DNA of 23,694 nt from an uncultured Clostridia bacterium (GTDB taxonomy: Bacteria; Bacillota; Clostridia; TANB77; CAG-508), in contig CAOTKV010000002.1 in NCBI GenBank assembly GCA_948530865.1, positions 1 through 23,694 on the forward strand, written 5' to 3'. The stretch's first letter is position 1. Each line of letters starts with the position of its first letter. The notes beneath the pieces are model-generated. The model had not been told where the DNA came from and searched no databases. It saw only the letters and a list, made by a program, of their open reading frames with translations. Made by a program: the position numbers and the translations under genes. Shown piece by piece: positions 5,994-14,969 of this stretch.

Positions 5994-6012
5994 TGGGGGC
6001 TGGTCGCCCCCA
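5994..6012. other. GC-rich hairpin/cruciform downstream of VR (DGR target-recognition element)
   Basis: A 7-bp stem, TGGGGGC with GCCCCCA, and a 5-nt loop (GACCA on the minus strand), 10 nt past the target stop codon and about 22 nt past VR. It is by far the most GC-rich element nearby and has no T-run, so it is not a terminator. Bordetella-type DGRs have a similarly placed GC-rich cruciform with short loop that promotes retrohoming; the loop here does not match the GRNA tetraloop described there. Confidence 0.75.
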
Positions 6013-6021
6013 TTCCCCTAC

Positions 6022-7749
6022 TTATAACTGGTGTATAAGAACACGAGCCCCACAAGCCCAACAAGCATTCGCAGGAGAAGCACTCAAGTGGAAGCAAAAC
6101 AAGCCACAGTTACCCCAGCTGAGAGGAGCACCACCAACACGACAGCCAAAGATACCGTTTGCAGTATTTGAATTCCCATAATCAGTAATATGTGTACTTG
6201 TACCTCCACCGTATTCAGTTTGTAACATAAAAAATGGATTATTTCTGTCAAAACCTAATGTCTTTATATAACCACTATTTGCATCTTGTGGAATAGTATA
6301 GTCTAATAATTCATAGCTTTCGTTTATATCACTAGTTGAATAATTTTCAGGATTTTTACATACATATATAGCATTATTTTTTACTAATATTCCTAAAATC
6401 CAATCATAAATTGAATTGAATTCAAGTCCTCTGTAACAACTTCCATGCTTTCCATCGTTGATCATACAACCACTTGAAGCCTGAATACCATCTGTTGAGC
6501 CAGTATCTTGAGCACAACTTGTAATTGAACATGTTGTTGTAGTTGTAAATGGCTCACCATCTAAAGTAATTGAAACACCTTCAATACCATCTTGCGAATA
6601 ATTTTCTTTTGATATAACTTTTCTGTATTTAGCTACGCTACAATCGCCATCATATTTTCCAACAATAACTCTTTGTCCTATTGAGAAAGAATTTGCACCT
6701 GTTGTATTTATAACAATTCTATTTGTATTTTCTTCTGCAAGTAATGATTTATCATTAGCAAAGCTATATCTAAATCTACTATGTCTTTCACCTAATACGC
6801 TTTGTGAATTAAAGTCAGCAAATTCTATTAAATATAAGTATAATACTACAAAATAGTGCCAGTCCATTACACAAGCACCTTCTCCATATTCTTGCTTTAT
6901 TAAATTTTCCCATGTAGATAAACCTTTCCAACCTTCAGCTGGATAACCAGATTTTGTTTGTATTTTTCCATCTTCTCCTATTGAAAGGGGATATTTTCCT
7001 AGATCAAATTTATTAACTGGAATAGTATTAGCCATATGACCATTTAAAACGCATATATCAATATATGATTTATCTGATGCTAATTCAAATTGAAAAAACA
7101 TATCAGGATAATCAATAAAAAGCTCTCCTTCTATATCATCATAGTCAGAATCACCTTTTACAGCTAGCAACTTATGTGTTAATTTATTTCTTTTAACCTC
7201 TTTAATTTCTCCAAAAATAGGTTCATTATCAAAGTTATTAATAACTTCTTGTCCATTTTTTGTAGCATTTGCAACTAATCCTACCGAGTCATGTATTCTT
7301 TCAAGTTTAGATGATGTTTGTCCAAAATAATATCTAACTCCAAATTTCTTTATTCTTTTTGATGCAATTTCTTTTACATCATTTTGTAAATTTTCAATAT
7401 TAGTATTTATTTTACTTATATCAGCAGCATTTTTGTCTACATTTTCTTCTAATGTTTCAATTCTTTCTTTATTAGATTTTCCAACAGAATTATCAATATA
7501 CAGATCATAATAATTTTTATTAGTTGGTTTTGTACCTACAGGTATTTTATTAACTTTTGCAATATACGAGTTTTCTTCATATACAACTACTGACATCTTA
7601 TTATAAACTTTAGTCGAATTCCACGCTCCCTCATAGTTTGGAGTAATTCGCATTTTGCCTATATCTTCAGCAAGTGTTTTTGTATACTCATCTAATTTGG
7701 CTTGATCCTCTCCTTCAAGATAATGTATTCCATCTTCACTTTGTTTCAT
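6022..7749 (-). CDS. DGR-diversified tail protein (receptor-binding adhesin)
   Basis: A 575-aa tail protein. ATG at 7749 has AGAGGTGG 5 nt upstream (the GTG at 7758 overlaps that site) and follows the preceding stop by one base. The N-terminus (~38-65) has a small carbohydrate-binding-like motif (EGAWNSTKVYNKMSVV...NSYIAK), then a ~95-130 coiled coil, then a long beta-rich part. The end looks like a C-type-lectin-like fold, the usual display scaffold of DGR targets (WGNCGLF, CGARVL). VR spans residues 534-572; compared with TR, residues 541, 543, 544, 552, 554, 557, 563 and 565 are changed (Asn or Tyr to A, L, S, C, H, A, C, A). It probably sits at the tail tip and binds the host receptor. 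Confidence 0.9.
   Translation of the reverse strand: MKQSEDGIHYLEGEDQAKLDEYTKTLAEDIGKMRITPNYEGAWNSTKVYNKMSVVVYEENSYIAKVNKIPVGTKPTNKNYYDLYIDNSVGKSNKERIETLEENVDKNAADISKINTNIENLQNDVKEIASKRIKKFGVRYYFGQTSSKLERIHDSVGLVANATKNGQEVINNFDNEPIFGEIKEVKRNKLTHKLLAVKGDSDYDDIEGELFIDYPDMFFQFELASDKSYIDICVLNGHMANTIPVNKFDLGKYPLSIGEDGKIQTKSGYPAEGWKGLSTWENLIKQEYGEGACVMDWHYFVVLYLYLIEFADFNSQSVLGERHSRFRYSFANDKSLLAEENTNRIVINTTGANSFSIGQRVIVGKYDGDCSVAKYRKVISKENYSQDGIEGVSITLDGEPFTTTTTCSITSCAQDTGSTDGIQASSGCMINDGKHGSCYRGLEFNSIYDWILGILVKNNAIYVCKNPENYSTSDINESYELLDYTIPQDANSGYIKTLGFDRNNPFFMLQTEYGGGTSTHITDYGNSNTANGIFGCRVGGAPLSWGNCGLFCFHLSASPANACWACGARVLIHQL
6035..6150 (-). repeat. DGR variable repeat (VR)
   Basis: The C-terminal coding part of the tail protein, aligned without gaps to TR 5758-5873. 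All 14 differences are at template adenines: AAT to GCT (three times), AAC to CTC, AAC to AGC, TAC to TGC, AAC to CAC, AAT to TGT, and GTA to GTT. The 3' end (TGTGGGGCTCGTGT, about 6041-6054) is identical in TR and VR and is the probable initiation-of-mutagenic-homology segment; the single change at 6040 lies just beyond it. Confidence 0.95.
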
Positions 7750-7750
7750 T

Positions 7751-7915
7751 CTATCCACCTCTCAATTCTTTTATTTTATATTTTTTTAAATCATTTACAG
7801 TATAAGATTTCAATTCTTTAATAAATAAAAATCTTCTACATTTAACTTTTATTTTAAATGTAGAAGATTTATAAATAGGATTAGGTTCAATAATGATTTC
7901 CTCTATTTTATTCAT
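7751..7915 (-). CDS. Small hypothetical tail-region protein
   Basis: A 54-aa protein. The start is taken as ATG 7915, which overlaps the stop of the upstream gene (TAATG), rather than an upstream codon inside that gene. It is basic, with 'SYTVNDLKKYKIKELRGG' at the end. Tightly coupled between two tail-tip genes; one base separates it from the adhesin. Function unknown. Confidence 0.65.
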   Translation of the reverse strand: MNKIEEIIIEPNPIYKSSTFKIKVKCRRFLFIKELKSYTVNDLKKYKIKELRGG

Positions 7916-8880
7916 TATGCTGTCCTTACCCAATAAACTCCAACTTTTCCAGAAGGAAGCATAAGAATTTCATGTGTATGAGAATTTAAAGAGTGAACAT
8001 GACCTTGTCCTCCACCAGAATATCCTGTAACACCAGATATTGCATTTTCATTTGGTTCTTTACCTCGTCCACCAGGAGTAGGGTCTATATTAGCAATATA
8101 ATATCCATGATGTGAATATTGATGATTATGTGCTGGTATTTGATTAATAGTTAATATAGTTGAACCTGTATTTCCTGTTGATTCAGCAGTTGTTTGTTTA
8201 TCCTTTCCTATATTTTTTCCTATAATTTTAAATGTGTCTTTCTTTTCATCATGTCCATAATAGACACCTCCTGGATTAGTTTTCTCCCACGTTCCACCAA
8301 GTACTTCGTTAGGATCAACATTATTTTCAAATAAAATTACTATTCCTACTGGATATGGAGCTAATTTACATTTTTTAATTATCTCACTTCCATCTATTAA
8401 AGAATCCATTTTTTCTTGAATCAATTTGTAAATTGATTCATAATCTATATTTTCAACTAAACTTTTAAATTCCGTTATATTTCCATTCGTAGTTTTAAAT
8501 TGTGCAAATGGAAATTGATATACCATTCCACCATCAGTTAAATCTTCTTGTGTTAAGCTTGGATATTCTGTAGATGATTTTATAATTTTTGTTGATACCT
8601 GGTTTAGTTCTGTTTCTGTATTTTCTTTTGAAAGATCTACCTCACATACAAACTTACAGTATGAACTATCATTATCAACATTTTTTGTTTCTGTTCCTAT
8701 TATTTGAATTGGTCTACCTTTAATCCACAAATACCCTTCTGATACAGAAACTGTATTCGTTGTATTAGAAACTTGACAACCTTTTATTACACCACTTTTT
8801 TTATTAAAAACAGTATCCATATATAAAGCAAAAGCATCATTCGAAAACACTTGATGCTCAAATACATGTCCTCTTATCAT
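7915..8880 (-). CDS. Collar/fibre-type baseplate tail protein
   Basis: A 321-aa protein. The N-terminal part (~1-130) resembles a baseplate-anchoring domain with repeated beta strands. From ~175, 'YPVGIVILFENNVDPNEVLGGTWEKT' is the pattern of phage tail-collar/short-fibre proteins. The C-terminus is rich in His and Gly (IPAHNHQYSHH, GQGHVHSLNSHTHE), as in metal-binding trimeric fibre tips. It ends just before the small gene and DGR adhesin and is likely part of the host-recognition device. GAAGGAG precedes ATG 8880, which overlaps the upstream stop (ATGA). Confidence 0.75.
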   Translation of the reverse strand: MIRGHVFEHQVFSNDAFALYMDTVFNKKSGVIKGCQVSNTTNTVSVSEGYLWIKGRPIQIIGTETKNVDNDSSYCKFVCEVDLSKENTETELNQVSTKIIKSSTEYPSLTQEDLTDGGMVYQFPFAQFKTTNGNITEFKSLVENIDYESIYKLIQEKMDSLIDGSEIIKKCKLAPYPVGIVILFENNVDPNEVLGGTWEKTNPGGVYYGHDEKKDTFKIIGKNIGKDKQTTAESTGNTGSTILTINQIPAHNHQYSHHGYYIANIDPTPGGRGKEPNENAISGVTGYSGGGQGHVHSLNSHTHEILMLPSGKVGVYWVRTA

Positions 8881-10133
8881 TTTTTACTCCTTCCTATTTT
8901 TTTCATTATTGTTTCAACAAAATCTATTCTCATATTTCCACAAGTTATTCTTAAAAATACGTCATTAGTATCCTCAATAGAAGATATATATGTATCATAA
9001 ATTATATTGTTACTTGTCTTTATCGAAACAGGAGTACCGATTTTTATATTTTTAATATCAAACAATTCAGTATCTCTTCTCAAATTAAAACTAATATTAT
9101 GATTATAGTTATTGCCTTTAAATATATCTAAAGCTGTTTGCCTTGCATCTTCTGAATTTGATGTATAAGTAGTTTCAACTAAACCTGTTGCTCTTTCTGG
9201 ATCATTTATATCAGTAGTTGTAGTTCTATCACTTCTTAAGAAAAATGACTGTATATCTGTATCAGTCTTTACAGTTACTTTTGCAGTTACATTTGTTTCA
9301 AAAATTTCCTTATAATTTTTTATATCAGAAACAGTAGTATCAATTAACTTTTTATCTTCCTCTTTAGATTTATAAATATTAATAATTATAAATTCATTTT
9401 CTAAAATATAATCAATTACTATATTATAATTTTGAGTACAATTAGTAATAAATGTATGAAAATTAAAAATTCCAGCAGCATCTGTATCTACACTTTTTTG
9501 TAGTTTAGTATGACTCTGGACATTAATATTTTTTATATATTTATAGTTTAATAAATCATCTTCAGAATTAGTAAATTCATCATTAATAACTTTGGCAATA
9601 AAATCTTCAATTCCAATATTACTGATAATATCTTCATCTTTTAAGATTATTTTTCTATCAAAAATATTACTTATATATTTTAAAGAAATATTAAATTTTT
9701 TACCTATTTCATCTTCATTTGTTATACCAGTTATTATTCCAAAATATGATGAATTTTGTCTTCTAACAAAAATTTTATCTCCATTCGAAGCATTTGGAAT
9801 ATCAATAACTTTTATAAATGAGTTAGCATTTGTTTCTTCATCTACTTTAAAATTATAATTATTTGTAAATTCCTTCACATCTTTTACATCTAATGTATCT
9901 TTATCAAGAATATAAGCAATATTATAACTGTTTATATTAGTTCTATTTTCCTTTTCTAAAACTTGAATTTTTTTATTATCATAATATTTGTTTTCTAATA
10001 AATCTATAAATTCTGCTTGAATGTCATATATTCCACCAATGTCAGGAGCTTCAATTTCAATTTCATAATAACCTGATTGTTCATTGTATTTTAATTCATA
10101 GATTTTATTATTTATAGTAATAGTGGTTTTCAT
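8877..10133 (-). CDS. Tail-associated baseplate hub protein (Tal/gp44-like)
   Basis: A 418-aa protein in the position of the siphovirus tail hub, directly after the distal tail protein. It has a beta-rich N-terminus, a middle with 'FIKVIDIPNASNGDKIFVRRQNSSYFGIIT'-type hub motifs, and an 'IGTPVSIKTSNNIIYDTYISSIE' segment near the C-terminus, as in prophage endopeptidase-tail proteins. No peptidase domain is visible. It would close the tail tube and attach the adhesins. AGGAGG precedes ATG 10133. Confidence 0.7.
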   Translation of the reverse strand: MKTTITINNKIYELKYNEQSGYYEIEIEAPDIGGIYDIQAEFIDLLENKYYDNKKIQVLEKENRTNINSYNIAYILDKDTLDVKDVKEFTNNYNFKVDEETNANSFIKVIDIPNASNGDKIFVRRQNSSYFGIITGITNEDEIGKKFNISLKYISNIFDRKIILKDEDIISNIGIEDFIAKVINDEFTNSEDDLLNYKYIKNINVQSHTKLQKSVDTDAAGIFNFHTFITNCTQNYNIVIDYILENEFIIINIYKSKEEDKKLIDTTVSDIKNYKEIFETNVTAKVTVKTDTDIQSFFLRSDRTTTTDINDPERATGLVETTYTSNSEDARQTALDIFKGNNYNHNISFNLRRDTELFDIKNIKIGTPVSIKTSNNIIYDTYISSIEDTNDVFLRITCGNMRIDFVETIMKKIGRSKK

Positions 10134-10144
10134 TATTTAACCTC

Positions 10145-11014
10145 CTATACACTTTTATAAAATTCTAAAATTGAAATTCTTGCATTATTTATATCGTTAT
10201 CTGCATGAATTTGAAGTTTAGAAACTCCAAGTGGTAATTTAAAAATATTTGTATTTTTTATGTCAATATACGGATTTTTAAACAAATTTTCATAAGTTCC
10301 ATCTGTGTTTTGTTTCTTTATATACAATTCTCCATCTTTACTAGAAAAAAGATATTTTTCATATTCCTGGATCTCAATTTCAATTTTTAATTCATATATT
10401 TTCTCTTCATCTTGATAAACTGTTATTGTTGGATTTTTTATATATCCATTCATAACAACTTGAATTGCAGATTCTGTATGTCCCATATTTTTATAAATAA
10501 TATTTTTATTATTATAATCAATAAATATACTATCCCATTTAAAATCCCATCTTACTTCATTTGGTATAGATGTAATTTCAATTTTTACATCTTCTTTTTT
10601 GTACCATAATGTTTTAGGACTCATACTAATAGCACATGATAAAATTCCGAAATCATCTTCTTCTGATTTATCAATTCTTGTAAAATCAATATCCCTATAA
10701 AATTCTATTCTATTAGTTAATTTAGGAACATAAATAAGTTTTAAATTTTTAGATTTATTTACAAAATTTACAAATTTATGATATTCGTCATAAGATTTTT
10801 CATCAAATTCTAAAGTTCCTTCAATTGGCTTTTGAACTAATTGTTTATTTATTGGAATAAAAGTGTCTCCAACTTGTTCATAAGAAATATTTTCTTCATA
10901 TCCTAATCCAGATACTTTATATAAAAAAAGTCCTCCATCAAATGATTGGAAGTCAATTTTATTTCCTTTTTCATTTTCTAAGTAAAAATTTCTAATATCT
11001 TCATATTTATACAA
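10145..11014 (-). CDS. Distal tail protein (Dit-like)
   Basis: The Dit hub at the tail end, between tape measure and Tal. I prefer the TTG at 11014, which follows GGGGGG by 6 nt and overlaps the tape-measure stop by 8 nt, giving the normal start 'LYKYEDIRNFYLENEKG'. An ATG at 11068 would add 18 residues and a 62-nt overlap. Visible family traits include 'IDFQSFDGGLFLYKVSGLGYEE' and a C-terminal galectin-like beta region ending with 'LPLGVSKLQIHADND'. About 290 aa. Confidence 0.75.
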   Translation of the reverse strand: MYKYEDIRNFYLENEKGNKIDFQSFDGGLFLYKVSGLGYEENISYEQVGDTFIPINKQLVQKPIEGTLEFDEKSYDEYHKFVNFVNKSKNLKLIYVPKLTNRIEFYRDIDFTRIDKSEEDDFGILSCAISMSPKTLWYKKEDVKIEITSIPNEVRWDFKWDSIFIDYNNKNIIYKNMGHTESAIQVVMNGYIKNPTITVYQDEEKIYELKIEIEIQEYEKYLFSSKDGELYIKKQNTDGTYENLFKNPYIDIKNTNIFKLPLGVSKLQIHADNDINNARISILEFYKSV

Positions 11015-14000
11015 GTTCAGCCCCCCAATCTTCTCGAATTTTATCTGCTGCTCTATCAATTTCTTCATCTGTCATTTTTTGAGGATAGAAATTAACAATA
11101 ATTGTTTTAGAATTAAGACGATTTAAAATATTATCAGATACATGCGGGATTAATGAAGAATCTACTCCAATAGATCTACTTGATAAATCAGTATTTAATA
11201 AATCATAATTATTTTTTAAATTATCCATTAGTGAAGATATATTTAATCTATCTTTAACTCCCTCAGCAATTTTTTCTGTTAAACTAAAAAGTTTCTCTTT
11301 TCTTTGTTCAAGACCTTCTTCTCCACCTTCAATAACATAAGCAAATGTCTTTCTCATTAGTCTAGATGGAGAACCTATTTGAAAAGCAGAATTAATAATA
11401 TTAATTATATTATTTGCAATTCCTTGAGCTTTAGCATATAATTCTGGTTCTTTTTCTGACATTCCATTGAGCATTCCTTGCATAGCATCTGTCATAGATT
11501 TAGTTGTTTTTGGTGGCAATTCATCCCATGTTGCAGAGATATTTGTAACAGCTTTCTTTGATTCTTCGTCCATTTCCCCACCATATAATTCTGTCTGTGC
11601 ACACATTGCTATCCAAGTTCCTAATTGTTCCTCTTGCGTTTCATCTAAATCTTTATACATTTGTTTCCAAATCTTCTTTAACTCATTTTCATGTCTATAA
11701 TTCTCTTGTTCTATACTAGCTTGTTTATTAGATTGAGTTAAGAAGGCATTATCTTGAATACTTTTTAAAGTGTTTTCGTGTCTTTGATTTTCTCCTTCCA
11801 CTCTTAAGTTTGTTTCTTGATATTTAGTAAAAAATCCATCTTGAGCAGTTCCTAAATTTTGATACCCCTGTGTATAAGCTAAAGAAACCTCCGCTACTTG
11901 CTGATTTGCAGCATCAACCATTGCTTGCTTTTGTTCGTATGCTTTTTGAACTGTATTATTATAATTTTCATCTCTTGCTCTTCCTTCAGATGCATATTGT
12001 TGTTCTAATAAAGCAATTTTCGTTGTACATTGTTCTTCAGCAAGTTTAACTATATTATCTTTTTGTTCAATTGATGTGTTTAACCATTCTTGAGCTTGTA
12101 CTTTAAATTCATCAATATTACCACTAAAATTTTGAATATTTAGTTTTGACTGAGTAATAATTGCACCAGAAACAGCCATTTGAGAATTCATTTCCTCAAT
12201 TTGCAAATCATTTAATCTTTGGAAATATGTTTCTAATTGTGTTATTTCTTCTGCAGTATAATTTCTTCTTTCTTCAGTAGCTGTTCTACAAATATTAGTT
12301 ATACCGTCTTGAACTAATTGCATATTGGCTTGTAATTGTGCCTGTTGCTCACTAGATGCAAACATAGTCAAATTAAATTCATCCAAATGCGATTTTGCAC
12401 TGCTAATTCCATTTGTAAAATTAGTAGCACCATTTGCAACATTATCTAATGAAGTTTTTATTTGCTCATTAGATTTTGCAGTTGCCGTAGCTACCACTGA
12501 TACAACACCTATAAGTGTAGTTAATCCAATTGTTGTTAAACCAGCTGTACTAGTTACTGCTCCTAATATTTTTGCTAGAGTATTTGCAGTAGTATTAGCT
12601 GATTCAATTCCAGTTTTCATAGTTCCAATAGCAGAATTAAATGTACCAATTGCACTTATAGTATTTCCTATTCCTGATGTTATCCTTCCAACACCACTAA
12701 CTACTGGTCCACTGGCAATTGCAAATGCTGTAAATCTCAATATAGAAGTTTTTGTTGACTGATCTAATTCATTAAATTTTTTTATACCATTTGTTATACT
12801 ATCTAATACAGGTTTTGCAGCATTAACTGTATTATTTAGCGTTGGCAATAGTTCCTCTCCCATTGAAATTGCAATTTTCTTTACTTTATTACCTAAAGTT
12901 TTCATTTTTGATTCTGTAGTTTCATATCGTTTATTAGCTTCATTTGTTAAAGCTACATTTTCATCCCATGCTGTATTTCCTTTTTCAATAGCACCAGTAA
13001 ACAAATCTCCTGCATTTGCAGCCCTTAAAAGTGAATCTCTTAATCTAACTTCTGTTAATCCCATTTCTGTTAACATTCCAATTGCACTTTCGCCTTTATC
13101 TTCAGCATGTCCTAATCCTTGAATAAAAGCAGACAAAGCTCCTGCTGCATCATCTTTCCATGCTTTTTGAAATTCTTTTGCACTCATTCCTGATACTTTT
13201 GCAAAATCTTCTAAATTTGTTCCTGCAGTTATTAGTTGTTTTACTTCTGTACTAGTCATTCCTATTCCTTGAGCTAATTCTTTAAATCCCTTTGAATCGT
13301 TTGCAGCCATCAATTCTAAACTTCTTAAAGACATTCCGGTTTTTTTCAAAACAGAATTTAATTTATCTCCTCCAAGTTCAACAGCATTTTGCATTTTTAT
13401 CATTGCTTTAGAAATAGCAGAGCCACCCATTTCGGCTTCAATACCAACAGAACTTAAAGCAGTAGCTAATCCTAGTATTTCTCCTTCAGATAATTTTACT
13501 TGATGTCCAGCACCAGCAATTCTCATTGCCATAGAAACAATATCAGCTTCTGTTGTTGCATAGTTATTTCCTAAATCAACAACTGCAGATCCTAATTTAT
13601 CAAAATCTTTCTGTGACATTTCAGTAATGTTAGCAAATCTAGCCAGTTGTGTTGCTGCTTCATCTGCAGTTAAATTAGTTGAATTTCCTAAGTCAATCAT
13701 TGCTTTTGAAAATGACAAAATATTATCTGTTTGAATTCCTAACTGACCAGCAGACTCTGCTACATTTGCAATAGAAACCGCACTTGAAGGTAATTCAGTA
13801 GATAAATCTAAAATACCACTTCTTAATGTCTTCAATTGTTCTGTTGTTCCATCAACAGTTTTAGTAACTCCAGTCCATGCAGATTCAAAATCAATTGCAG
13901 ATTTTCCAGCAGCAACAATTCCTGCTGTTGCAACTGCACTCACTTTTGTCATACTATTTCCCACTGTTGTTATTTTGTCCCCTACAAATGAAATGTTATT

Positions 14001-14411
14001 TCCAACTTCTGTCATCCTCTTTCCTAAAGTAATAAAATGATTTGTTTGTGCTTCTATTGACTTATTAGTTAAATTTATTTCATTTGCAATATTCTGTTGT
14101 ATTGTTTGTTGTTCTAATAATCTTCTATTAAGATTTTGAGCTTCTGTACTATTTTCGCCATATACTTCAACAGCCTCTTCATATTTTTTCTTTGTGTTTT
14201 CTACAACTTTGCTTTGTTCTTCATATTTAGATTTTAGAAGTTCTAATTTGCTTCGTAATGTTTCAATATTATTAGAATTTCCTTTTAATTGTGATTGTGT
14301 TAATTTTAATTCCGAATTCAATGTTTTTATTGAGTTACTAGCTTCTTTTATATTTTTATCAAATTCATCTGTATTCGCAGAAAAAATAATATTCTGTTTT
14401 TTAGATCCCAT
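11007..14411 (-). CDS. Tail tape measure protein (TP901 type)
   Basis: A 1134-aa protein setting tail length. Residues ~15-125 are coiled coil; ~165-480 form the TP901-type core (FESAWTGVTKTVDGTTEQL, SAGQLGIQTDNI, ATTEADIVSMAMRIAGAG); ~500-680 contain hydrophobic helices, likely membrane-active; a second coiled-coil region spans ~790-930; near the C-terminus is 'FQIGSPSRLMRKTFAYVIEGG', common in these proteins. It begins 3 nt after the GT stop (14415). As expected it is the longest gene. Confidence 0.92.
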   Translation of the reverse strand: MGSKKQNIIFSANTDEFDKNIKEASNSIKTLNSELKLTQSQLKGNSNNIETLRSKLELLKSKYEEQSKVVENTKKKYEEAVEVYGENSTEAQNLNRRLLEQQTIQQNIANEINLTNKSIEAQTNHFITLGKRMTEVGNNISFVGDKITTVGNSMTKVSAVATAGIVAAGKSAIDFESAWTGVTKTVDGTTEQLKTLRSGILDLSTELPSSAVSIANVAESAGQLGIQTDNILSFSKAMIDLGNSTNLTADEAATQLARFANITEMSQKDFDKLGSAVVDLGNNYATTEADIVSMAMRIAGAGHQVKLSEGEILGLATALSSVGIEAEMGGSAISKAMIKMQNAVELGGDKLNSVLKKTGMSLRSLELMAANDSKGFKELAQGIGMTSTEVKQLITAGTNLEDFAKVSGMSAKEFQKAWKDDAAGALSAFIQGLGHAEDKGESAIGMLTEMGLTEVRLRDSLLRAANAGDLFTGAIEKGNTAWDENVALTNEANKRYETTESKMKTLGNKVKKIAISMGEELLPTLNNTVNAAKPVLDSITNGIKKFNELDQSTKTSILRFTAFAIASGPVVSGVGRITSGIGNTISAIGTFNSAIGTMKTGIESANTTANTLAKILGAVTSTAGLTTIGLTTLIGVVSVVATATAKSNEQIKTSLDNVANGATNFTNGISSAKSHLDEFNLTMFASSEQQAQLQANMQLVQDGITNICRTATEERRNYTAEEITQLETYFQRLNDLQIEEMNSQMAVSGAIITQSKLNIQNFSGNIDEFKVQAQEWLNTSIEQKDNIVKLAEEQCTTKIALLEQQYASEGRARDENYNNTVQKAYEQKQAMVDAANQQVAEVSLAYTQGYQNLGTAQDGFFTKYQETNLRVEGENQRHENTLKSIQDNAFLTQSNKQASIEQENYRHENELKKIWKQMYKDLDETQEEQLGTWIAMCAQTELYGGEMDEESKKAVTNISATWDELPPKTTKSMTDAMQGMLNGMSEKEPELYAKAQGIANNIINIINSAFQIGSPSRLMRKTFAYVIEGGEEGLEQRKEKLFSLTEKIAEGVKDRLNISSLMDNLKNNYDLLNTDLSSRSIGVDSSLIPHVSDNILNRLNSKTIIVNFYPQKMTDEEIDRAADKIREDWGAELV

Positions 14412-14414
14412 ATA

Positions 14415-14956
14415 CTAGTCCTCCTTCGGATTACTAACATAATTTTCATAAGCAACTATGTCAGCATTAATATTTTCCAGAAAAGAAATCTCACTGTTCC
14501 AAAAAGTATCGGGATCAATTTTATTTATATATACAAAAAAGACATACATATCGGCAATTGTTTCGATATGTATGTCTGGTTTCTTGTATTTTTTTCCTTG
14601 TTTATTTTTCTTTTTAGATGCAGTGGCTTTTTTAAATCCTTCCTGGAATTTTAGTTTTTTCTTGTAGGCACTAATAGACCTATTGCAGTATTAGAAATTT
14701 CTGTAATTGGAATATCTTCTATATAATCAAGAAAATCATCATATTCAATATCAATTTCCTTCTTTTCAATAGTATATTTTACAGTAATATAAGCTGTATA
14801 AATAACCTTGTAATAATCTGATATTCTAGGTTCAATTTTATCTTGCATAAAACTTCTAATTATTCCTAATATATCAAATTCTTTATATTTTTCTTCAACT
14901 TTTTGTATACCTCTTGGTGTTATCTTTAAATCTATTTCTTCATCTTTTATTTTCAT
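14415..14956 (-). CDS. Tail assembly chaperone GT, made by -1 frameshifting
   Basis: The G reading (14956-14651) ends AGA AAA AAC TAA. A textbook slippery heptamer A AAA AAC occupies 14660-14654. A -1 slip there continues into CTA AAA TTC... and runs open for 79 residues to TAG at 14415, total about 180 aa. The added part is Lys-rich then acidic (KKNKQGKKYKKPDIH, DPDTFWNSEISF). This matches the lambda G/GT arrangement just before the tape measure, whose folding the chaperones assist. Confidence 0.85.
14651..14956 (-). CDS. Tail assembly chaperone G
   Basis: A 101-aa protein starting at ATG 14956 after AGAAAGGAT. It lies between major tail protein and tape measure, where the short chaperone is always found, and it carries the slippery sequence at its last codons. 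The sequence (ITPRGIQKVEEKYKEFDILGIIRSF) is typical of Firmicute phage tail chaperones. It shares all but its stop with the longer GT product. Confidence 0.85.
   Translation of the reverse strand: MKIKDEEIDLKITPRGIQKVEEKYKEFDILGIIRSFMQDKIEPRISDYYKVIYTAYITVKYTIEKKEIDIEYDDFLDYIEDIPITEISNTAIGLLVPTRKN
14654..14660 (-). other. -1 programmed frameshift site A AAA AAC
   Basis: The heptamer lies in the correct phase two codons before the G stop codon. It is a different mechanism from the CGG sites: direction -1, slippery repeat, conserved function. Confidence 0.85.
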
Positions 14957-14969
14957 ATTTTAATCCTTT

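Noticed and set aside
5994..6012. Rho-independent terminator after the tail adhesin
   Set aside because: The stem is GC-rich but neither strand has a T-run after it.
5874..6021. avd accessory gene between target and TR
   Set aside because: The gap is only about 150 bases and holds hairpin, palindrome and promoter-like elements, with no frame of adequate length.
5993..6181. 62-codon plus-strand frame over VR
   Set aside because: It is the complement of the VR; the mutation pattern follows the minus-strand codons.
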